A DNA stretch of 64,000 bases from Anadara kagoshimensis (GCA_021292105.1 CM037864.1:8794635-8858634), one strand, 5' to 3'; positions 12,673 through 25,730 are shown, counted from the stretch's first letter. Made by a program: numbers and translations. Notes: generated by a model from the letters alone, not told the origin.

Positions 12673-13053
12673 GGTTGGCTGGCTGAATGTTGCTTAATGT
12701 CGCATCAGCAATTTTTCAGCTATTCGCGACAAGAACTATTTTATTAATCTCTATGGAATAAACTATGAACAATTCTGTGTATGCATGTGAAGTGCGAGTG
12801 TGTTGTATGGTCTGCCTTGTACTAGTGCGCACTCAGGGAGACTTTAAGGTGCTAGCTCACATAGTCAGTACGCCGCAGACACGCCCACCACTCCCCCAGT
12901 CCATTATACTGATACCAGGTGAACCAGTAAAGGCCAAGGGCAAGGAAAGTTCACTTTCCCACATGTGGTCTGAGTGGGGCTCTAACTCACAAAGTTGAGA
13001 GGTCTTGGATTTGTGAACTGACGTCTTATCCATTAGGGCTACCGCTGCCTCTA
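12673..13053 (-). mobile_element. tRNA-derived SINE, family B (unit 1)
   Basis: On the minus strand the head reads 'agaggcagcggtagcc', then an A-box-like 'taatggataagacgtcag' and a B-box-like region ('gagttagagcccc', degraded). The body includes 'ccacatgtgggaaagtg' and 'gcgtactgac'. Related copies are at 27215-27580 and 61295-61674. Confidence 0.75.
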
Positions 13054-13624
13054 TGTGTGTATAGGGAACACTAATTTCAAACAAATACAGGTAGAATCAA
13101 TGGTGATGGTTTAAAGACAGTAAAGAAAATATTAATCTTAAGTCAGGTGTGGTAGGACCGAGTTTGTGTGTTGTGTGTGTATTGATTGTGAATCCTAAGT
13201 ATTGAGTGGATCCTCCTATATGAAAGGTCAAGTGGACAGGTCAATGTTGTTTGCCTATATAATAGCATTACATTGATTGATAACATAAATAATAACAAAA
13301 AGTATGACATATAATAATAACATATAACATTAGCACTAACATACCTTTCCACCTACAAAACAATGCTCCTTTACATGTATTTAGCAACTATAAAGAAAAG
13401 TGCTTAAAGATATATATTTTTGAGGAATCCCAAATTTGCTGCATGAAACTTTTAAATTAAGTTCATTAATAATTATTTACAAAACTGGTCTTATATTAAA
13501 TTATCTAAAACTTCAAAACCAATGCAAACATGAAATAAATCAAAATATATAAAAAGAAATGTGTTTATTTTGGAATGTATATTTAATTAGGGCTGAAATG
13601 AACGCCTAATTGACCATACAATAT

Positions 13625-13908
13625 CAGTGGCCGGGTCTGACCCAAGACTTAAAAAGTGGGTAGTGACTGTTCTTTCACCAAGCACTCTGCATAAGCAATG
13701 AAAGTCATGATTCTTTCGGATGGGAACTAAAAATAAACAAGGTCCCATGTAACGGTGGGCTTGGCACGATAAAGAACCGTGCTGTATAATGCCATCAGCA
13801 CAATGCACAGTTAAAATTTCTGCACCTTCGCCTATAGCTGGCGATGTCTCGATATAAGTGAAATATTCTTGACTGGGACATTAAAGACCATTATTCAACT
13901 CAACTCAA
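13625..13908 (+). mobile_element. SINE family A, headless, at unit 2 start
   Basis: Counterpart of the SINE at base 1. It marks the junction between units 1 and 2: the same headless family A copy opens each unit. Confidence 0.8.
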
Positions 13909-15467
13909 TATCAGATATATATCACAATTTAAGGCCCTGATTCAATGTGATACAAAACGAGCAAATTCAGTGAATTAAGATCCCCCGCACATTCTTTTTG
14001 TGTGAATTGCATTTGATTTTTAAAGGACAACAACTCCCAGGAAAATAAAGAAACGAACTCGGGTTAATGATATGCAAATATCCTGTCAATTTGGATTCTT
14101 TGTGTCTGGACATAACCATTTGAAGGCATTTTTTAAATACATGTACTAGTAGTAGTATTTTTTCAAAATGTCATGCAAAAAAAATGTGTAACCCAATTTC
14201 CAACTAAATTTTAAGAAATGGATGGCTCCAGTCATGCCTTTTAGAAAATTTAACTGTTTTAGGTTTTTAAGTCAAAGAGCCATAACTCCAAGTAAAATGA
14301 GCAAACCACCTTAGGTTAACGATATGCACATCTCCTATCAATGTTGATGCTTTGCACCATGTTTCATGAAATTGAGCTGCATAGCTTCAAAGAATTAGCA
14401 CAGACAAGAATTTCTATTGGATGGACAGAAGGATGGATGGAAGGACAGAATGAAGGACGGACAGACAGAAACTCGAATTCAATATTCCCCTCTTTCTTCA
14501 ATAGGTGGGGGTTATAGTTTTTAATTAACCACAGAACTGTCTAGAAATGGTGTTTATAGTGCTATAACTTCCATTGTTAGCATGTTGATTAGTTTGCTTT
14601 GCACAGCAATGGAAGTTATAGCACTATTTTCTAGACAGTTCAATGGTTATACATGTATTTACATTTCTCATATTGTGGTTTTTAAATCCTGGAAAAAATT
14701 AAAAACACTCTCGTGTAGAACATCCATTTCCAATTGTTGGAACAGCCAATCTATGACATCATGCATGTAGGCAAAAGCAAGACAGGAGTGACATCATTTT
14801 AGCAAATGTAATTATAGTCCTGTAGTTACATTTGGTCACAAACAAGTTACATATTATAAAACAACACAAATGTAAATACTCAAATCAACCTGGGCAAAAT
14901 TTCACAATCGTTCCTCAACTAAAATTTTCGATATTTGTTAAAACTGTATTGATGAATATACAAAATATTTAAAATATACGGTAATATCAATGCATATATA
15001 TATTGTACATGTGAGCAATACAAATATTTCTGTACAAAACTTACACACTCAAGCTTTAAATTTAAAGTAACATAATTCTATTTCATGCCCATTCTTCACA
15101 TGTATAGAGGCAGTCAGTTATGGGACAGTGGAGGAAACCCGAGTGACCTGGTTTAAATTTATACATAAAACATGAAGTATATTTCAAAACTGTTAATCTT
15201 TTTTGAAACATAAAAAATGGATTTTTTTTTATTTATATTTTTTTTTTTTTACAAAACTTTGTTTTTAGTAAAACAGAAGATTCTGAATCAGTTTTGTGGT
15301 GACATCAAGTTACAATGAATTGTCATTGACATGCCCCTATGATTCTTTTGTTCTAGACTAATGACCTGACACTGAAAATAAACTTATATTGAAAACAAAG
15401 AAAGTTTTCCAAATATGAGTTTTATAAGTGTAATGTAGTGGAGTAATGGAGAAACTTATAATTAGAT

Positions 15468-15649
15468 GGTCGGTTCAGGAATGGTGGAGAAAACAGAAGT
15501 GCCCGTAGAAATCCACCGACCTTTAACAAGCTAAGTGACAAATTTTCTTACACTAGGATCTGCTCTGAGTGGGGTTCAAACCAAAGAAGTGATTAAAGAC
15601 ACTGTGATTTATAAGTATGCACTTTAGACCACTCAGCCACAGAGGCCCC
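15468..15649 (-). mobile_element. SINE family C (unit 2)
   Basis: Unit 2 counterpart of 1857-2040, essentially identical. Confidence 0.65.
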
Positions 15650-16033
15650 GGTTTCTCACGCTAGGGTCTGCCCCAAGTGGGGTTCAAACAAAGAGAGTGA
15701 TCAGAATAATGTTTACATTTCTGTAAACTAGTGTGACTTTTCAACCTCTTGTCAAGTCTGAGTTTGCTTTGAGTTGTTTATTGTGATGTCAAAGAAGGCG
15801 TGGCTAAATGCCAGGTGTCAAAGAAGGTGGGGCTAAATGGTCTGAAAGGATAAATGGCGCTGTTCCAGTTGACAATATGAAAAATCCTTATATAGAGGTG
15901 GCCTTTAAGGCAGTCTGGACTGTATACCTGTTATTATAAATATTTATTATATAAATATCACAATGTATGGATAATATTTCCCAACAGTTTATCTATAAAA
16001 CATTTTTTAACTACGGTATATCAACTGTGTTTC

Positions 16034-16689
16034 TATTTCAATATTTTACGCAAAGACAAGGACAATCCAACCCAATTTTCCATATCTGAAACAATACCAC
16101 ATTAGAAAATTAAGGCAGTCCAAATTTCAATATCCAGTATAGCAATATCAAAGACAAGCCAACAAAACTTTACGACCATATCTCGAAAAACCATCAATTG
16201 ATACAATTAAGGCAGTCCACATTTCCATATTTTACGCAAAGTCAACGAGACAAACTAACCCATCTGAAAATACTACCAACTGATACAAGTGAGGCAGTTC
16301 AAATTGCCATATTTTACGCAATATCAAGGACGAGCCAACCCAATTTTCCATATCTGAAACAATACCACCATAGAAAATTAAGGTGGTTCAAATTTCAATA
16401 TTTTACGCAAAGACAGGGACAAGCCAACCCAATTTTCCATATCTGAAACAATACCACAATAGAAAATTAAGACTGTTCAAATTTCCATATTTTACGCGAA
16501 GACAAGGACAAACCAACCCGGATTTCCTTATCTGAAACAATACCACCAAAACAATTAAGACAGTTCAAATTTCCATTTTAAGAAATTCCAATGACAAGCC
16601 AAACCAATTTTATTATCTGAAACCATACCTTACCATTAAAATGAGTTCAAACGTCAATATTTTAAGCAAGCAAGCCAACCCATCCAATG
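16034..16689. repeat. 88-bp minisatellite (unit 2)
   Basis: Unit 2 counterpart of 2425-3080, same number and order of diverged units. Confidence 0.85.
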
Positions 16690-16866
16690 GGCCGACACTA
16701 AATCCAATGTTTGCTACTTGAATTCTCTCCCTTTGACCATTAAGTAAATGCATTGATCCTAAATGGCATTGCTATTCAACAAAGATTGAATAATATAGTG
16801 CGTCAGGTTTGACAAGGTCGTTTGACCTTTAATTTGAATATTCAAACAAACATATCCATTTTAAGT

Positions 16867-17119
16867 AGAGTTGAGTAATGGTGTCTAACGTCCCAGTCAA
16901 GAATATTTCACTTATATCGAGAAGTCGCCAGCTATAGGCGAAGATGCAGAAATTTTGCCTGTGCGTTGCGCTGATAACATTATACAGCAGGTTTCTTTAT
17001 CGTTCCAAGCCTACGGTGACACAGGACCTCGTTTATTTTACCGAGTTCCATTCTTTCATTTCGCAATGCCGAGTGCTTGGCGAAAGGCTTTTAAGCCTTG
17101 GGTCAGACCTGATCGGGGA
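16867..17119 (-). mobile_element. SINE family A copy (unit 2)
   Basis: Unit 2 counterpart of 3258-3510, headless and in reverse orientation. Confidence 0.75.
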
Positions 17120-17613
17120 TAGCCATTTAAAGTTAATATATATGTATCATGTGTATAAGGATAGATGATAGTGATACTGGGTACCATGGGTCAGTTGTTT
17201 GAAGCTTGATTAGTCTAATTTTAAATTTTGCATAATTTCAGATATATTGTGAACTTAAAGTTGAAATGTAAAAAAACGAATAAAATTTCAGGGCCATCAA
17301 ATTTAAGCACATTGAAATAAAAATAGAAATGCGAGTGATATTTTTATCTTATTCATATTTTAATTTTCAGCTAATCACCGATTAAATTAATCAAGCTCCG
17401 AACAACTGGGTCCTGGTGTTTATGGTAATGAATTGTGCTGTTTTACATGAATCACACAGTCTATTAGCCCATCCTAATACTAAGTATTTAAATTAAAGGT
17501 CAAACTGCCAGGCCAAACTTGACGCACAGTAAACAAGGTAGTGACTGTTCTCATTTAGAAATCAAAATCATGAGGTACTTCGGAAAATACCTTAAAAACC
17601 GATGTCCCATGTC

Positions 17614-18048
17614 ACAAAGGGCTAGCACTCCCAGCCCGTGGTCTGGCCAAGACTTTAAAATAGACAGTGACTGTTCTTTCGCCAAATACTCGACATTTAG
17701 AATGATATCCATGGGCTAATTCGGAAAATACCTTAAAACCGATGTCCCATGTCACAAACGGCTAGGCACGTTATAGAACACTCCCAGCCCGGGGCCTGGC
17801 CAAGACTTTAAAAATAGACAGTGACTGTTCTTTCACCAAATACTCGAAATTTAGAATGATATCCATGGAGTAACTTGGAAAATACCTTAATACCGATGTC
17901 CAATCACCCGTCACAACTGCCGCCGTGGCACGTGAAAGAAACCTCTCTGCATATTGCCCTTATGACACTGCACAGGTCAAAATGTCTGCCACTTCACCTT
18001 CAGAAGGTGACGTCTCGATATAAGTGGCATATCTTGACTGGGAATTTC
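17614..18048 (+). mobile_element. Degenerate SINE A-related sequence (unit 2)
   Basis: Unit 2 counterpart of 4005-4440. One small deletion ('tcactcccgtc' in unit 1, 'tcacccgtc' here) alters a short chance ORF. Confidence 0.55.
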
Positions 18049-19528
18049 AATCAATAAACAGGTTACGCTGTTCACGAATAAGGCTTCCGACGTTAACAAA
18101 AATCTGTAAACGTTTGTTAACATGGATGCTTTTAATCGATTACGTTAACAGAAAGACGGAACATTGTGTGGGACATTTTAATTTTCACAATGCGGTGCAG
18201 AAAGACGGAACATTGTGTGGGACATTTTAATTCTCACACTGCGGTGCAAGGGTCAGTCAGATCACGTTGGGCTCATGACAGACTTTGTATTATGCATGTT
18301 TGTATCTGTTTTGTACTAGCGTACACACGTGGCGACGTTTAGGTACTAGTTCACCGAGACAACATTTGCAGAGGTTGCAGTCCAATTGGCCCATTATTCT
18401 GACACAGTGTAAGTGAAATTACTAGTAGTAAAATACCAACATGCCCCCGTCAAAATTCCAACTCACGACGTTCGGGTCTTGAGGCTGACGCTCTACCAAC
18501 AGAACTACTTGCAATGTCCCACGCATCTTATTGGTCAAGTTGCCACTAAATACCTTTTTTTCTAATAAGGCCATGCCAAATTATTTGTAGTTAATCAGAC
18601 CCACCCGCCTGTAAAATTAGACTTGAGAAAAAAATATGAAATTAAATTAACATTCAAGTCGATCTCCACAGGTCGGAAAATTCTGATAAAATCCCGCATG
18701 ACAAGTTTGGTCCATTTTTTGAGTCATTAGTCTGTAATATCGAATCTTTCAACACCAACAGTACATGGGGGATGACGTGGGTTATTTTGTTGACGACAAT
18801 AACGTACTTCAATGTATAACACCAACCAAACGGCAATCTCGTGACATCCAAATTTAGTTTAAAAAGGTTAACTCATTTTTGTGAGATTAGTATTAAAGTT
18901 TATGTCACCATCCCTTAACTAACAGCCTCGATACAGTATCTTAACCGGGGGTATAAAACTTGTCTCAGCAATTTCCTAATACATTTCCATCTCTTAAGTA
19001 TCCGAACAACAATCAACAGAAATACTTATCTGTTGCACAGTAATGCTTCTTTGGGACTTTTAAATTCAACGTCAACAAGAATTTCCAGTTTTTGAATACG
19101 AAATTACACCAAATAAAAACTGATGAGACAAAACAATAATTTAGATTTTTGGAACTAATGTATATTGAAAATGACGAGGTTCTAGTTATTGAAGATGTAC
19201 TATAATAATGGACGTGTATAATTGTAAAAATCGTCAAAAGAAGTTTCAGAATTTGAGGAATTTAAAATCTTTTTATTGTCAGGATAGAACTTATTTACAG
19301 TCGTATATATCCTCATAAACAAACATATTTGCAAGCAAGGTTTTTTTATTTATTATTTACACAAAAACACTTGAAATATTTATACATTATTTCATGCATA
19401 TAATGTATAGTACGGTCTTGTCTAAAGTTTAACACTAAGCTGACGAATTGATGCCGAATAAGCAGATTATTGCGCTGGCTATGTCAAGGTAGCTATATGA
19501 CAGCTGCTAACTATCTCTCGGTAGTTTA

Positions 19529-19850
19529 CCACTGTGGTAGTTCAGTTGGTATAGTGCTCGCTCCGTAAGTGAGAGGTAATGGGTTCGAACCCCGACCGGG
19601 TCTGACCAAAACTTAAAATTGCGTAGTGACTGTTCTTTCACTAAGTACTCGGCATAACGAAATGAAAGTCGCGGATCTTTCGGATGGAAACTTAATATAA
19701 ATGAGGCTCCGTGTTACGATAGGCTTGACACGCTAAAACCATCAGCGCAACGCACAGGAAAAAATTCTGCGCCTTCGTTTACAGCTGGCGACGTTTTGAT
19801 ATTTAAGTGAAATATTCTTGACTGGGACGTTAAACACCATTACTCAACTC
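19529..19850 (+). mobile_element. tRNA-derived SINE, family A, full length (unit 2)
   Basis: Unit 2 counterpart of 5921-6243 with the same A and B boxes. Confidence 0.85.
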
Positions 19851-20163
19851 TCACAGCAGCTTTTTTGGTCACTAGTTATCCTTATCTCGGCTACTAGGCA
19901 GTACACTCCTTTTCATTAGCTTAGTGTTAACCTTTCGACAGGTCTGTACTGTGAAAAATAACTTTTTTGGTTTGTTAAGTGTCAATCAATTGTTCCTTTT
20001 ACCTCATTTAATCCACACTGACAAACATTGTAAACCACAATCGCACATCATATACACTACAGGCATGTCGAACGTTTTACAATAAGCTAACGAATGTGTG
20101 CCCAATCAATGTTCAACGCGCCTTGACCTATCGCTACCTATATTATAATAGCTTTTAGACAGC

Positions 20164-20169
20164 CTCTCT

Positions 20170-20216
<47 letters not shown>
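20164..20216. repeat. (CT)n microsatellite (unit 2)
   Basis: CT tract corresponding to 6556-6609 but with fewer interruptions. It is one of the few differences in the otherwise near-identical block. Confidence 0.9.
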
Positions 20217-20219
<3 letters not shown>

Positions 20220-20374
20220 GGTTTGGCCGCTGCATTTGCCCTTTTCCTTTTTTCGAGCATTATACAGCCACAATCTACCAGAACTATCGCACTGGACTGT
20301 CACAGATAAATAATGTCACTTAAGTGATCACAGAATGTTGTTTTAACTTTATCACTGTTTCTGTTACACATAAA

Positions 20375-20728
20375 GGCAACTGCAGTAGCTCAGTTGGTAG
20401 AATGCTCGCTCCGTAAGTGGAAGGTCGTGGGTTCGAACCCCGGCCGGGTCTGACCCAAGACTTGAAAGTGGGTAGTGACTGTTCTTTCGCCAAGCACTCG
20501 GCATTACGAAATAAAAGTCACAGTTCTTCCGGATGGGAACTTAAAATAATCAAGGTTCCGTGTCACGGTGGGCTCAGTGGCACACTAAAGAACCCTTCTG
20601 TATAATGCCATCAGCGCAACGCACATGCAAAATTTCTGCACCTTCGCCTATAGCTGGCGACGTCTCGATATAAGTGAAATAGTCTTGACTGAGACGTTAA
20701 ACACCATTACTAACTCACTCACTCACTA
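20375..20728 (+). mobile_element. tRNA-derived SINE, family A, full length (unit 2)
   Basis: Unit 2 counterpart of 6767-7119. Confidence 0.87.
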
Positions 20729-21422
20729 TGTTAAACATATTTCATTATTGGGATTTTGTTAATCCTAGTATTACACACCCACAATCTGTCAAAACTATTC
20801 AAGTCCAATCTCACTGGCCTGTCACAGATAAACAATGTCAATATCTAAATGATCACAGAATGCTGTTATAACTTGGTCCTTGTTTCTGTTACACATATTT
20901 AGTTACAAGAATTTTGTCATTTCCAGTATTACACACCCACAATCTACCACAACTATCCAAGTTCAGTCCCACGGGCCTGTCACAGATCAACAATGTCAAT
21001 ATCTAAATGATCACAGAATGTTGTTATAACTTTGTCCCTGTTTCTGTTACACATATTTCACTATGAAGAGTTTGTCATTTCCAGTATTATAAACCCACAA
21101 TCTACCAGAACTGTCCAAGTCTTGTCCCACTGGCCTGTCAGAAAAAAACAATGTCAATATCTAAATGATCACAGAATGTTGTTATAACTTTGTCCCTGTT
21201 TCTGTTACACATATTTCACTATGAGGGTTTTGTTATGTCCAGCATAACACACCCACAATCTACCAGAACTATCCAAGTCCAGTCCCACTGGCCTGTCAGA
21301 AGTAAACAATGTCAATATCTAAAAGGTCACAGAATGTTGTTATAACTTTGTCCCTGTTTCTGTTACACATAAGAATTTTATCATTTCCAGTATTACACAG
21401 CCACAACCTATCAGAATTGTCT

Positions 21423-21535
21423 TATACCATTTTTTTAAATTTAATCATAAAATACATTCAAAAAATGGTATGTGACAATGTTGTGACATATCATTTTTTG
21501 AATGTATTTTATGATTAAATTCAAAAAATGGTATA
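21423..21535. repeat. Palindromic foldback (unit 2)
   Basis: Counterpart of 7815-7926, one T longer in the second arm. Confidence 0.85.
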
Positions 21536-21637
21536 TGACAGAACTATCCAAGTCCATTTCCAGTGGCTTGTTACAGATAAACAATTTCAGTACCTAATTG
21601 ATCAGAGAATGTTGTTATAACTTTGTCCCTGTTTCTG

Positions 21638-23296
21638 TTACACATATTTCACTATAAAGATTTTGTTATTTCCAGTATTACACACCCACAATCTACCAGA
21701 ACTATCTATGTCCATCCCCCTTGGCTCGTTACATCCCTGATACTGTAGAAACTTCCCATCTCTATCTAAGACATGTACTACAGAGTTGTCACTGTCACTG
21801 ATTATTATATGTCCATGTTTATCTGTGACTACATACCGAGGATCAAATGGTTCCTTCAGTTTTCTCCCCTCACCCTGATATATAAATCTTTTCTGTCTTT
21901 GTTGGTTCACAACAACTACATTACGATCATCTATAACTACAATGTCACCATTTATGTTAGTACAAATAACCAAGGGGCTGTCAAACAATTGTTTCTTATC
22001 CAATGTGTCATGTTGTATTGTCCTGATGTATTGTCCACTGGTTGTTATCTCTGCTATCTTACTGTCATTGTACTTATACAACCCAACAAGAACATTCCCT
22101 GTATCTGTTACAGTGATTCCCTGTGTATCATAGCCACCTGCTGCTGTATATACATTTATAAATGTGTTATTTCCTGTTAACTTCTTTACTTTATTACCAC
22201 CCCCAACTGTCACAAGAAGATCTCCAGATTTAGAGACAGCAGCATCATATATACGAAAGTTAGTATTGATGTTCTGTATAACTTTACCATCTGATGTCAC
22301 CAGTGATATATCTCTATCACCCCAGTTCCATAACCAAGGCTGGTCATTATCTGTTGTTACTACATGAGTCGTATTATGAGTAAAACTGGAAACTATCTTA
22401 GCATCTACAACAGGACTGGGTGATGGGATTTGATTGCCTTGCGTTAATGGTGGATTGGCTGTTGGTTTGGTCTTCAAATCAAGTTGGCCAAACATATCTT
22501 TAAGTTCTTGATCATCCACAGGCCTGCTTATCAGGTCTGGTGGACTTACTGGGTCTGGTGGATCACATGGTCTGTATTTATCCAATCTTTGTGTAACATC
22601 TGTCACAAACTTTACCATCTCTATATTCCTGTCTCTCGCTTTCCGCTCACATTGATGTATCAGTTGATTTATATCGGCCATTTCTCCTTGTAACCTTTCT
22701 TCCAACTCTGTCATAGCTTTCTTATGTTCCTTGTCTATATTTTGTAACTGTTGGATGATGTCAGATTCCATTTTGTCTAGTCTGCTTTTAAGCTGGTTAT
22801 TTCTAGCCTTCACCTCCTTGATTTTTTTGGTTATGAACTCGGAGAATTCTAATTTATTGTAGACAATGTTTTTGATTACATCTTCATATTTTTTGGACTT
22901 TTCGTTTGTCTGTCTGATGATATTTGATAGTTGTTTTTGTTTGATATCTATAACCTCTTCCACTTTAACCATGGGGTGATGAAGATGGACACCACTGGTA
23001 ACACATTCTCTGCAGACTGGACAATTACAGGTATTACAAAACATAAGCAAATCCTCCTTAGTATGGGTAGGACACTTTTTCCCAATGTGAATATTTTCAT
23101 ATATCTCAGCTGATTTTAAGCAAACTACTTTATGGTCTTTAGTTGCTTTGCTTTTCAAGTGTGCTTTTGTACAAAAATCACATGTCATCTCATCACAATT
23201 AAGACACTTATAAGATATGTTGTTAATTTCACAAAGTTCACATTTCTGGTCAAGGATTACTGGCCACTGGGCATCAGGAACTTCTGACGCCGCCAT
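21638..23296 (-). CDS. RING-less TRIM-like protein (two B-boxes, coiled coil, NHL-type propeller)
   Basis: Single-exon CDS of 552 codons. I chose the ATG at 23296 (MAASEV..., context GGAATGGCG). The open frame runs 18 codons further up, but those lie across a polypyrimidine tract and AG (exon start near 23312), so they are probably intron. Residues 19-55 form a first B-box (C19, C22, C31, C34, C39, C42, H46, H55). Residues 75-107 form a second (C75, H78, C87, C90, C95, C98, H104, H107). A charged coiled coil spans about 115-245 and a Pro-rich linker about 250-310. The rest has repeated NHL-like strands ending DSSGRLWVC...IVKYV. There is no RING, so ubiquitin-ligase activity cannot be assumed. 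TRIM-NHL-like genes are expanded in bivalves and often proposed to act in innate immunity or RNA regulation; the role here is inference. A frameshifted twin lies 13.6 kb away. Confidence 0.9.
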   Translation of the reverse strand: MAASEVPDAQWPVILDQKCELCEINNISYKCLNCDEMTCDFCTKAHLKSKATKDHKVVCLKSAEIYENIHIGKKCPTHTKEDLLMFCNTCNCPVCRECVTSGVHLHHPMVKVEEVIDIKQKQLSNIIRQTNEKSKKYEDVIKNIVYNKLEFSEFITKKIKEVKARNNQLKSRLDKMESDIIQQLQNIDKEHKKAMTELEERLQGEMADINQLIHQCERKARDRNIEMVKFVTDVTQRLDKYRPCDPPDPVSPPDLISRPVDDQELKDMFGQLDLKTKPTANPPLTQGNQIPSPSPVVDAKIVSSFTHNTTHVVTTDNDQPWLWNWGDRDISLVTSDGKVIQNINTNFRIYDAAVSKSGDLLVTVGGGNKVKKLTGNNTFINVYTAAGGYDTQGITVTDTGNVLVGLYKYNDSKIAEITTSGQYIRTIQHDTLDKKQLFDSPLVICTNINGDIVVIDDRNVVVVNQQRQKRFIYQGEGRKLKEPFDPRYVVTDKHGHIIISDSDNSVVHVLDRDGKFLQYQGCNEPRGMDIDSSGRLWVCNTGNNKIFIVKYV

Positions 23297-23419
23297 TCCG
23301 ATAGGGATATTTCTAAAAAAAAAAAAAGAAGAAGAATAGTTATAATTCACAAGACCATGTCTTAAGGGAGTTGAAATAGCTTTTACATGACTAAAACTCT
23401 GACATCAATTAGGCAGGAT

Positions 23420-23625
23420 TATGCAAGCCCAAGGTTATCGATCAAGACCCTTCAAGTTTTATGGTCGTCATCACAATGTTGTTGATAAGTATGTTGTCTC
23501 TGTGTCGTCCAAAAATTACCCTGGATATACATGTACATGTATATACATATATATGTATTTGACGTTCCATGTTCCTTCCATTCTCAAATTTGTTTATACA
23601 TGTGGAAGGTGTAAATAGTTAAACA
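23420..23625 (+). mobile_element. Penelope-like element 3' relic (unit 2)
   Basis: Counterpart of 9795-9995: KFYGRHHNVVDKY followed by the trailer. It is expanded by a short 'tacatgtacatgtatatac' repeat. Confidence 0.65.
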
Positions 23626-23692
23626 GATTTGGACTTTGATTGGTAATTAAGCAATTCAATATATCAGTAAAACATATTGTTTAAATCTTTTT

Positions 23693-25287
23693 AGCTCACC
23701 TGACCGAAGGTCATGTAAGCTTATGGCATAGCGCAGCGTGTGTATGTGCGTGTGTGCGTGCGTGCGTGTGTTCGTGCGTGCGTCGTTAACACCTATTTTC
23801 GACTTCTCCTCTGAAACTACTGGACAGTTTTTAATGAAACTTTGTCAGAAGTATATATGGGCCGGTACAATTCAGATTTGTTCATGGCGTTGCCAAGGCT
23901 ACCATAACTAGGTCAAGGTGACCTAGGGGTGCAAAAATCTTAAAAAATCTTCTTCTCCGAAAGTACTGATTGGAGAAAAAATCTGATGTGATATTTGGCT
24001 TCTCTAGGGTCTTAAGCCTATAGTTTGTTCATTTTGTGAAATTCGGATAAAAATAGGTTACGCGTTTTTGCGTTTAATTGTGAAAAAATCGTAAAAAAGC
24101 TTCAAATTGTTATAACTTGACTATTTGACCAGATTATGACATGGGGTTTTCAGTTTTGACATCTTCTTGTTAGTATCTTCAAAATGAGGTCAATTGTGAA
24201 GGTCGTGACCTAATTTTTTTTACCTCTGATTATAATTATTATCTCGAAAACTATAAACTTTTTGTATAGGCATGTATATTAGAATGTTGTAGGTATTGAT
24301 ACAACGATCATTTTGATGTATAGAAAAAGGTCATGGGTTCAAAGGTCAAGGTCACAGATGTGAAACAATACCGAAATGGTTAATTATCTCGAAAACTATA
24401 AACTTTTTGTATAGGCATGTATATTAGAATGTTGTAGGTATTGATACAAAGATCATTTTGATGTATAGAAAAAGGTCATGGGTTCAAAGGTCAAGGTCAC
24501 AGATGTGAAACAATACCGAAATGGTTAATTATCTCGAAAACTATAAACTTTTTGTTTAGGCATGTATCTTAGGATGTTGTAAGTATTGATACAACGATCA
24601 TTTTTGATGTATAGAAAAAGGTCATGGGTTCAAAGGTCAAGGTCACAGATGCGAAACAATACCGAAATGGTTAAATATCTCGAAAACTATAAACTTTTTG
24701 TATAGGCATGTATATTAGAATGTTGTAGGTATTGATACAACGATCATTCTGATGTATAGAAAAAGGTCATGGGTTCAAAGGTCAAGGTCACAGATTGAAA
24801 ACAATACCGAAATGGTTAATTCTCGAAAACTATAAACTTTTTGTATAGGCATGCATATTAGAATGTTTTTGATATTGATACAACAATTATTTTGATGTAT
24901 AGAAAAAGGTTATCGGTTTAGAGGTCAAGGTCACATATGCGAAACAATACCAAAATGTTTAATTATCTCGAAAACTATAAACTTTTTGTATAGGCATGTA
25001 TATTAGAATGTTGTAAGTATTGATACAACGATCATTTTGATGTATAGAAAAAGGTCATGGGTTCAAAGGTCAAGGTCACAGATGTGAAACAATACTGAAA
25101 TGGTTAATTATCTTGATAACTATTAACTTTTTGTATAGGCATGTATACTAGAATGTTGTAGGTATTAATACAACGGTTATCATAGTGTAAAGAAAAAAGT
25201 CATTGGGGTTTAGTATTTATGTTTTCTTTAAATCTATCAGCTAGCCATTAGTTATCAGGTGAGCGTATCAGGCCCATGGGCCTCTTG
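23693..25287. mobile_element. 1.6 kb bivalve-type interspersed repeat, insertion private to unit 2
   Basis: It begins 'agctcacctgaccgaaggtc' and ends 'caggtgagcg...gggcctcttg', so GCTCACCTGA occurs inverted near both ends. Unit 1 has only a T-rich stretch at the corresponding place (near 10055), giving an empty site. No protein-coding capacity is visible. The interior carries the 145-bp tandem array. The ends and text resemble a very common dispersed repeat I recall from oyster and scallop DNA. Confidence 0.75.
24232..25230. repeat. 145-bp tandem array with AGGTCAAGGTCA motifs
   Basis: About seven units of about 145 bp, each containing 'atctcgaaaactataaac', 'gatgtatagaaaaaggt' and, in six of them, AGGTCAAGGTCA (near 24340, 24485, 24631, 24777, 24922 and 25063). 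The first motif-bearing units are nearly identical and the last is diverged. Confidence 0.92.
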
Positions 25288-25620
25288 TTTTTTTATTTTG
25301 ACAGATTATTTGTATCTCTTTTGCTAAGGTTATTCAAAATCAATGAAAAAATCACTTTTGTCCCCAAGTTCCCGTGGTCTGGTCATGATGCTACTCAACA
25401 ATACTACAAAAAATACAATACTAAAAATCTAGCTTAATATATTTCCTGGAGGAGTAAGGATGATGGTCAACCGTACGCATGACCAGAAACTTAGAATATC
25501 GACCATTATTCAAAAGTATCAAATTTAAAATGAAACTTCATTATTGACAAAATCTATAAAATCTATGATGATACTGCAATGTGTTTTATCAAAACCTTAA
25601 TTTTAATAACTATTACCCTG

Positions 25621-25730
25621 GTGCGTGCGTGCGTGTGTGTGTGACCTGTTATACATTAGTTTGCATTTTAACAATTCCTTCCTGCGAGATAAATATCTGC
25701 GATCTCTCTCTTTCTCTCTCTCTCTCTCTG
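25621..25730. repeat. Short GT and CT microsatellites (unit 2)
   Basis: Counterparts of the long tracts at 10423-10596, here contracted to about 20 and 28 bp. Confidence 0.85.

Larger units (their letters stand above)
1..13624. repeat. Tandem segmental duplication, unit 1
   Basis: The sequence starting at base 1 restarts at 13625 and again at 28152, in the same order and orientation. Unit 1 is 13.6 kb and carries the frameshifted TRIM-like gene, SINEs, an 88-bp and a 92-bp minisatellite and a Penelope-like relic. From about 900 to about 9200 it is nearly identical to unit 2. The flanks (1-900 and 9.7-13.6 kb) differ by scattered substitutions and indels. The unit may extend left of the window. 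Confidence 0.95.
20263..21672 (-). repeat. Tandem array of the TRIM gene 3' end (unit 2)
   Basis: Same organisation as 6655-8064: about six partial copies of the gene's terminal segment at about 155-160 bp spacing, with the same SINE and palindrome interruptions. The array existed before units 1 and 2 separated. Confidence 0.85.
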
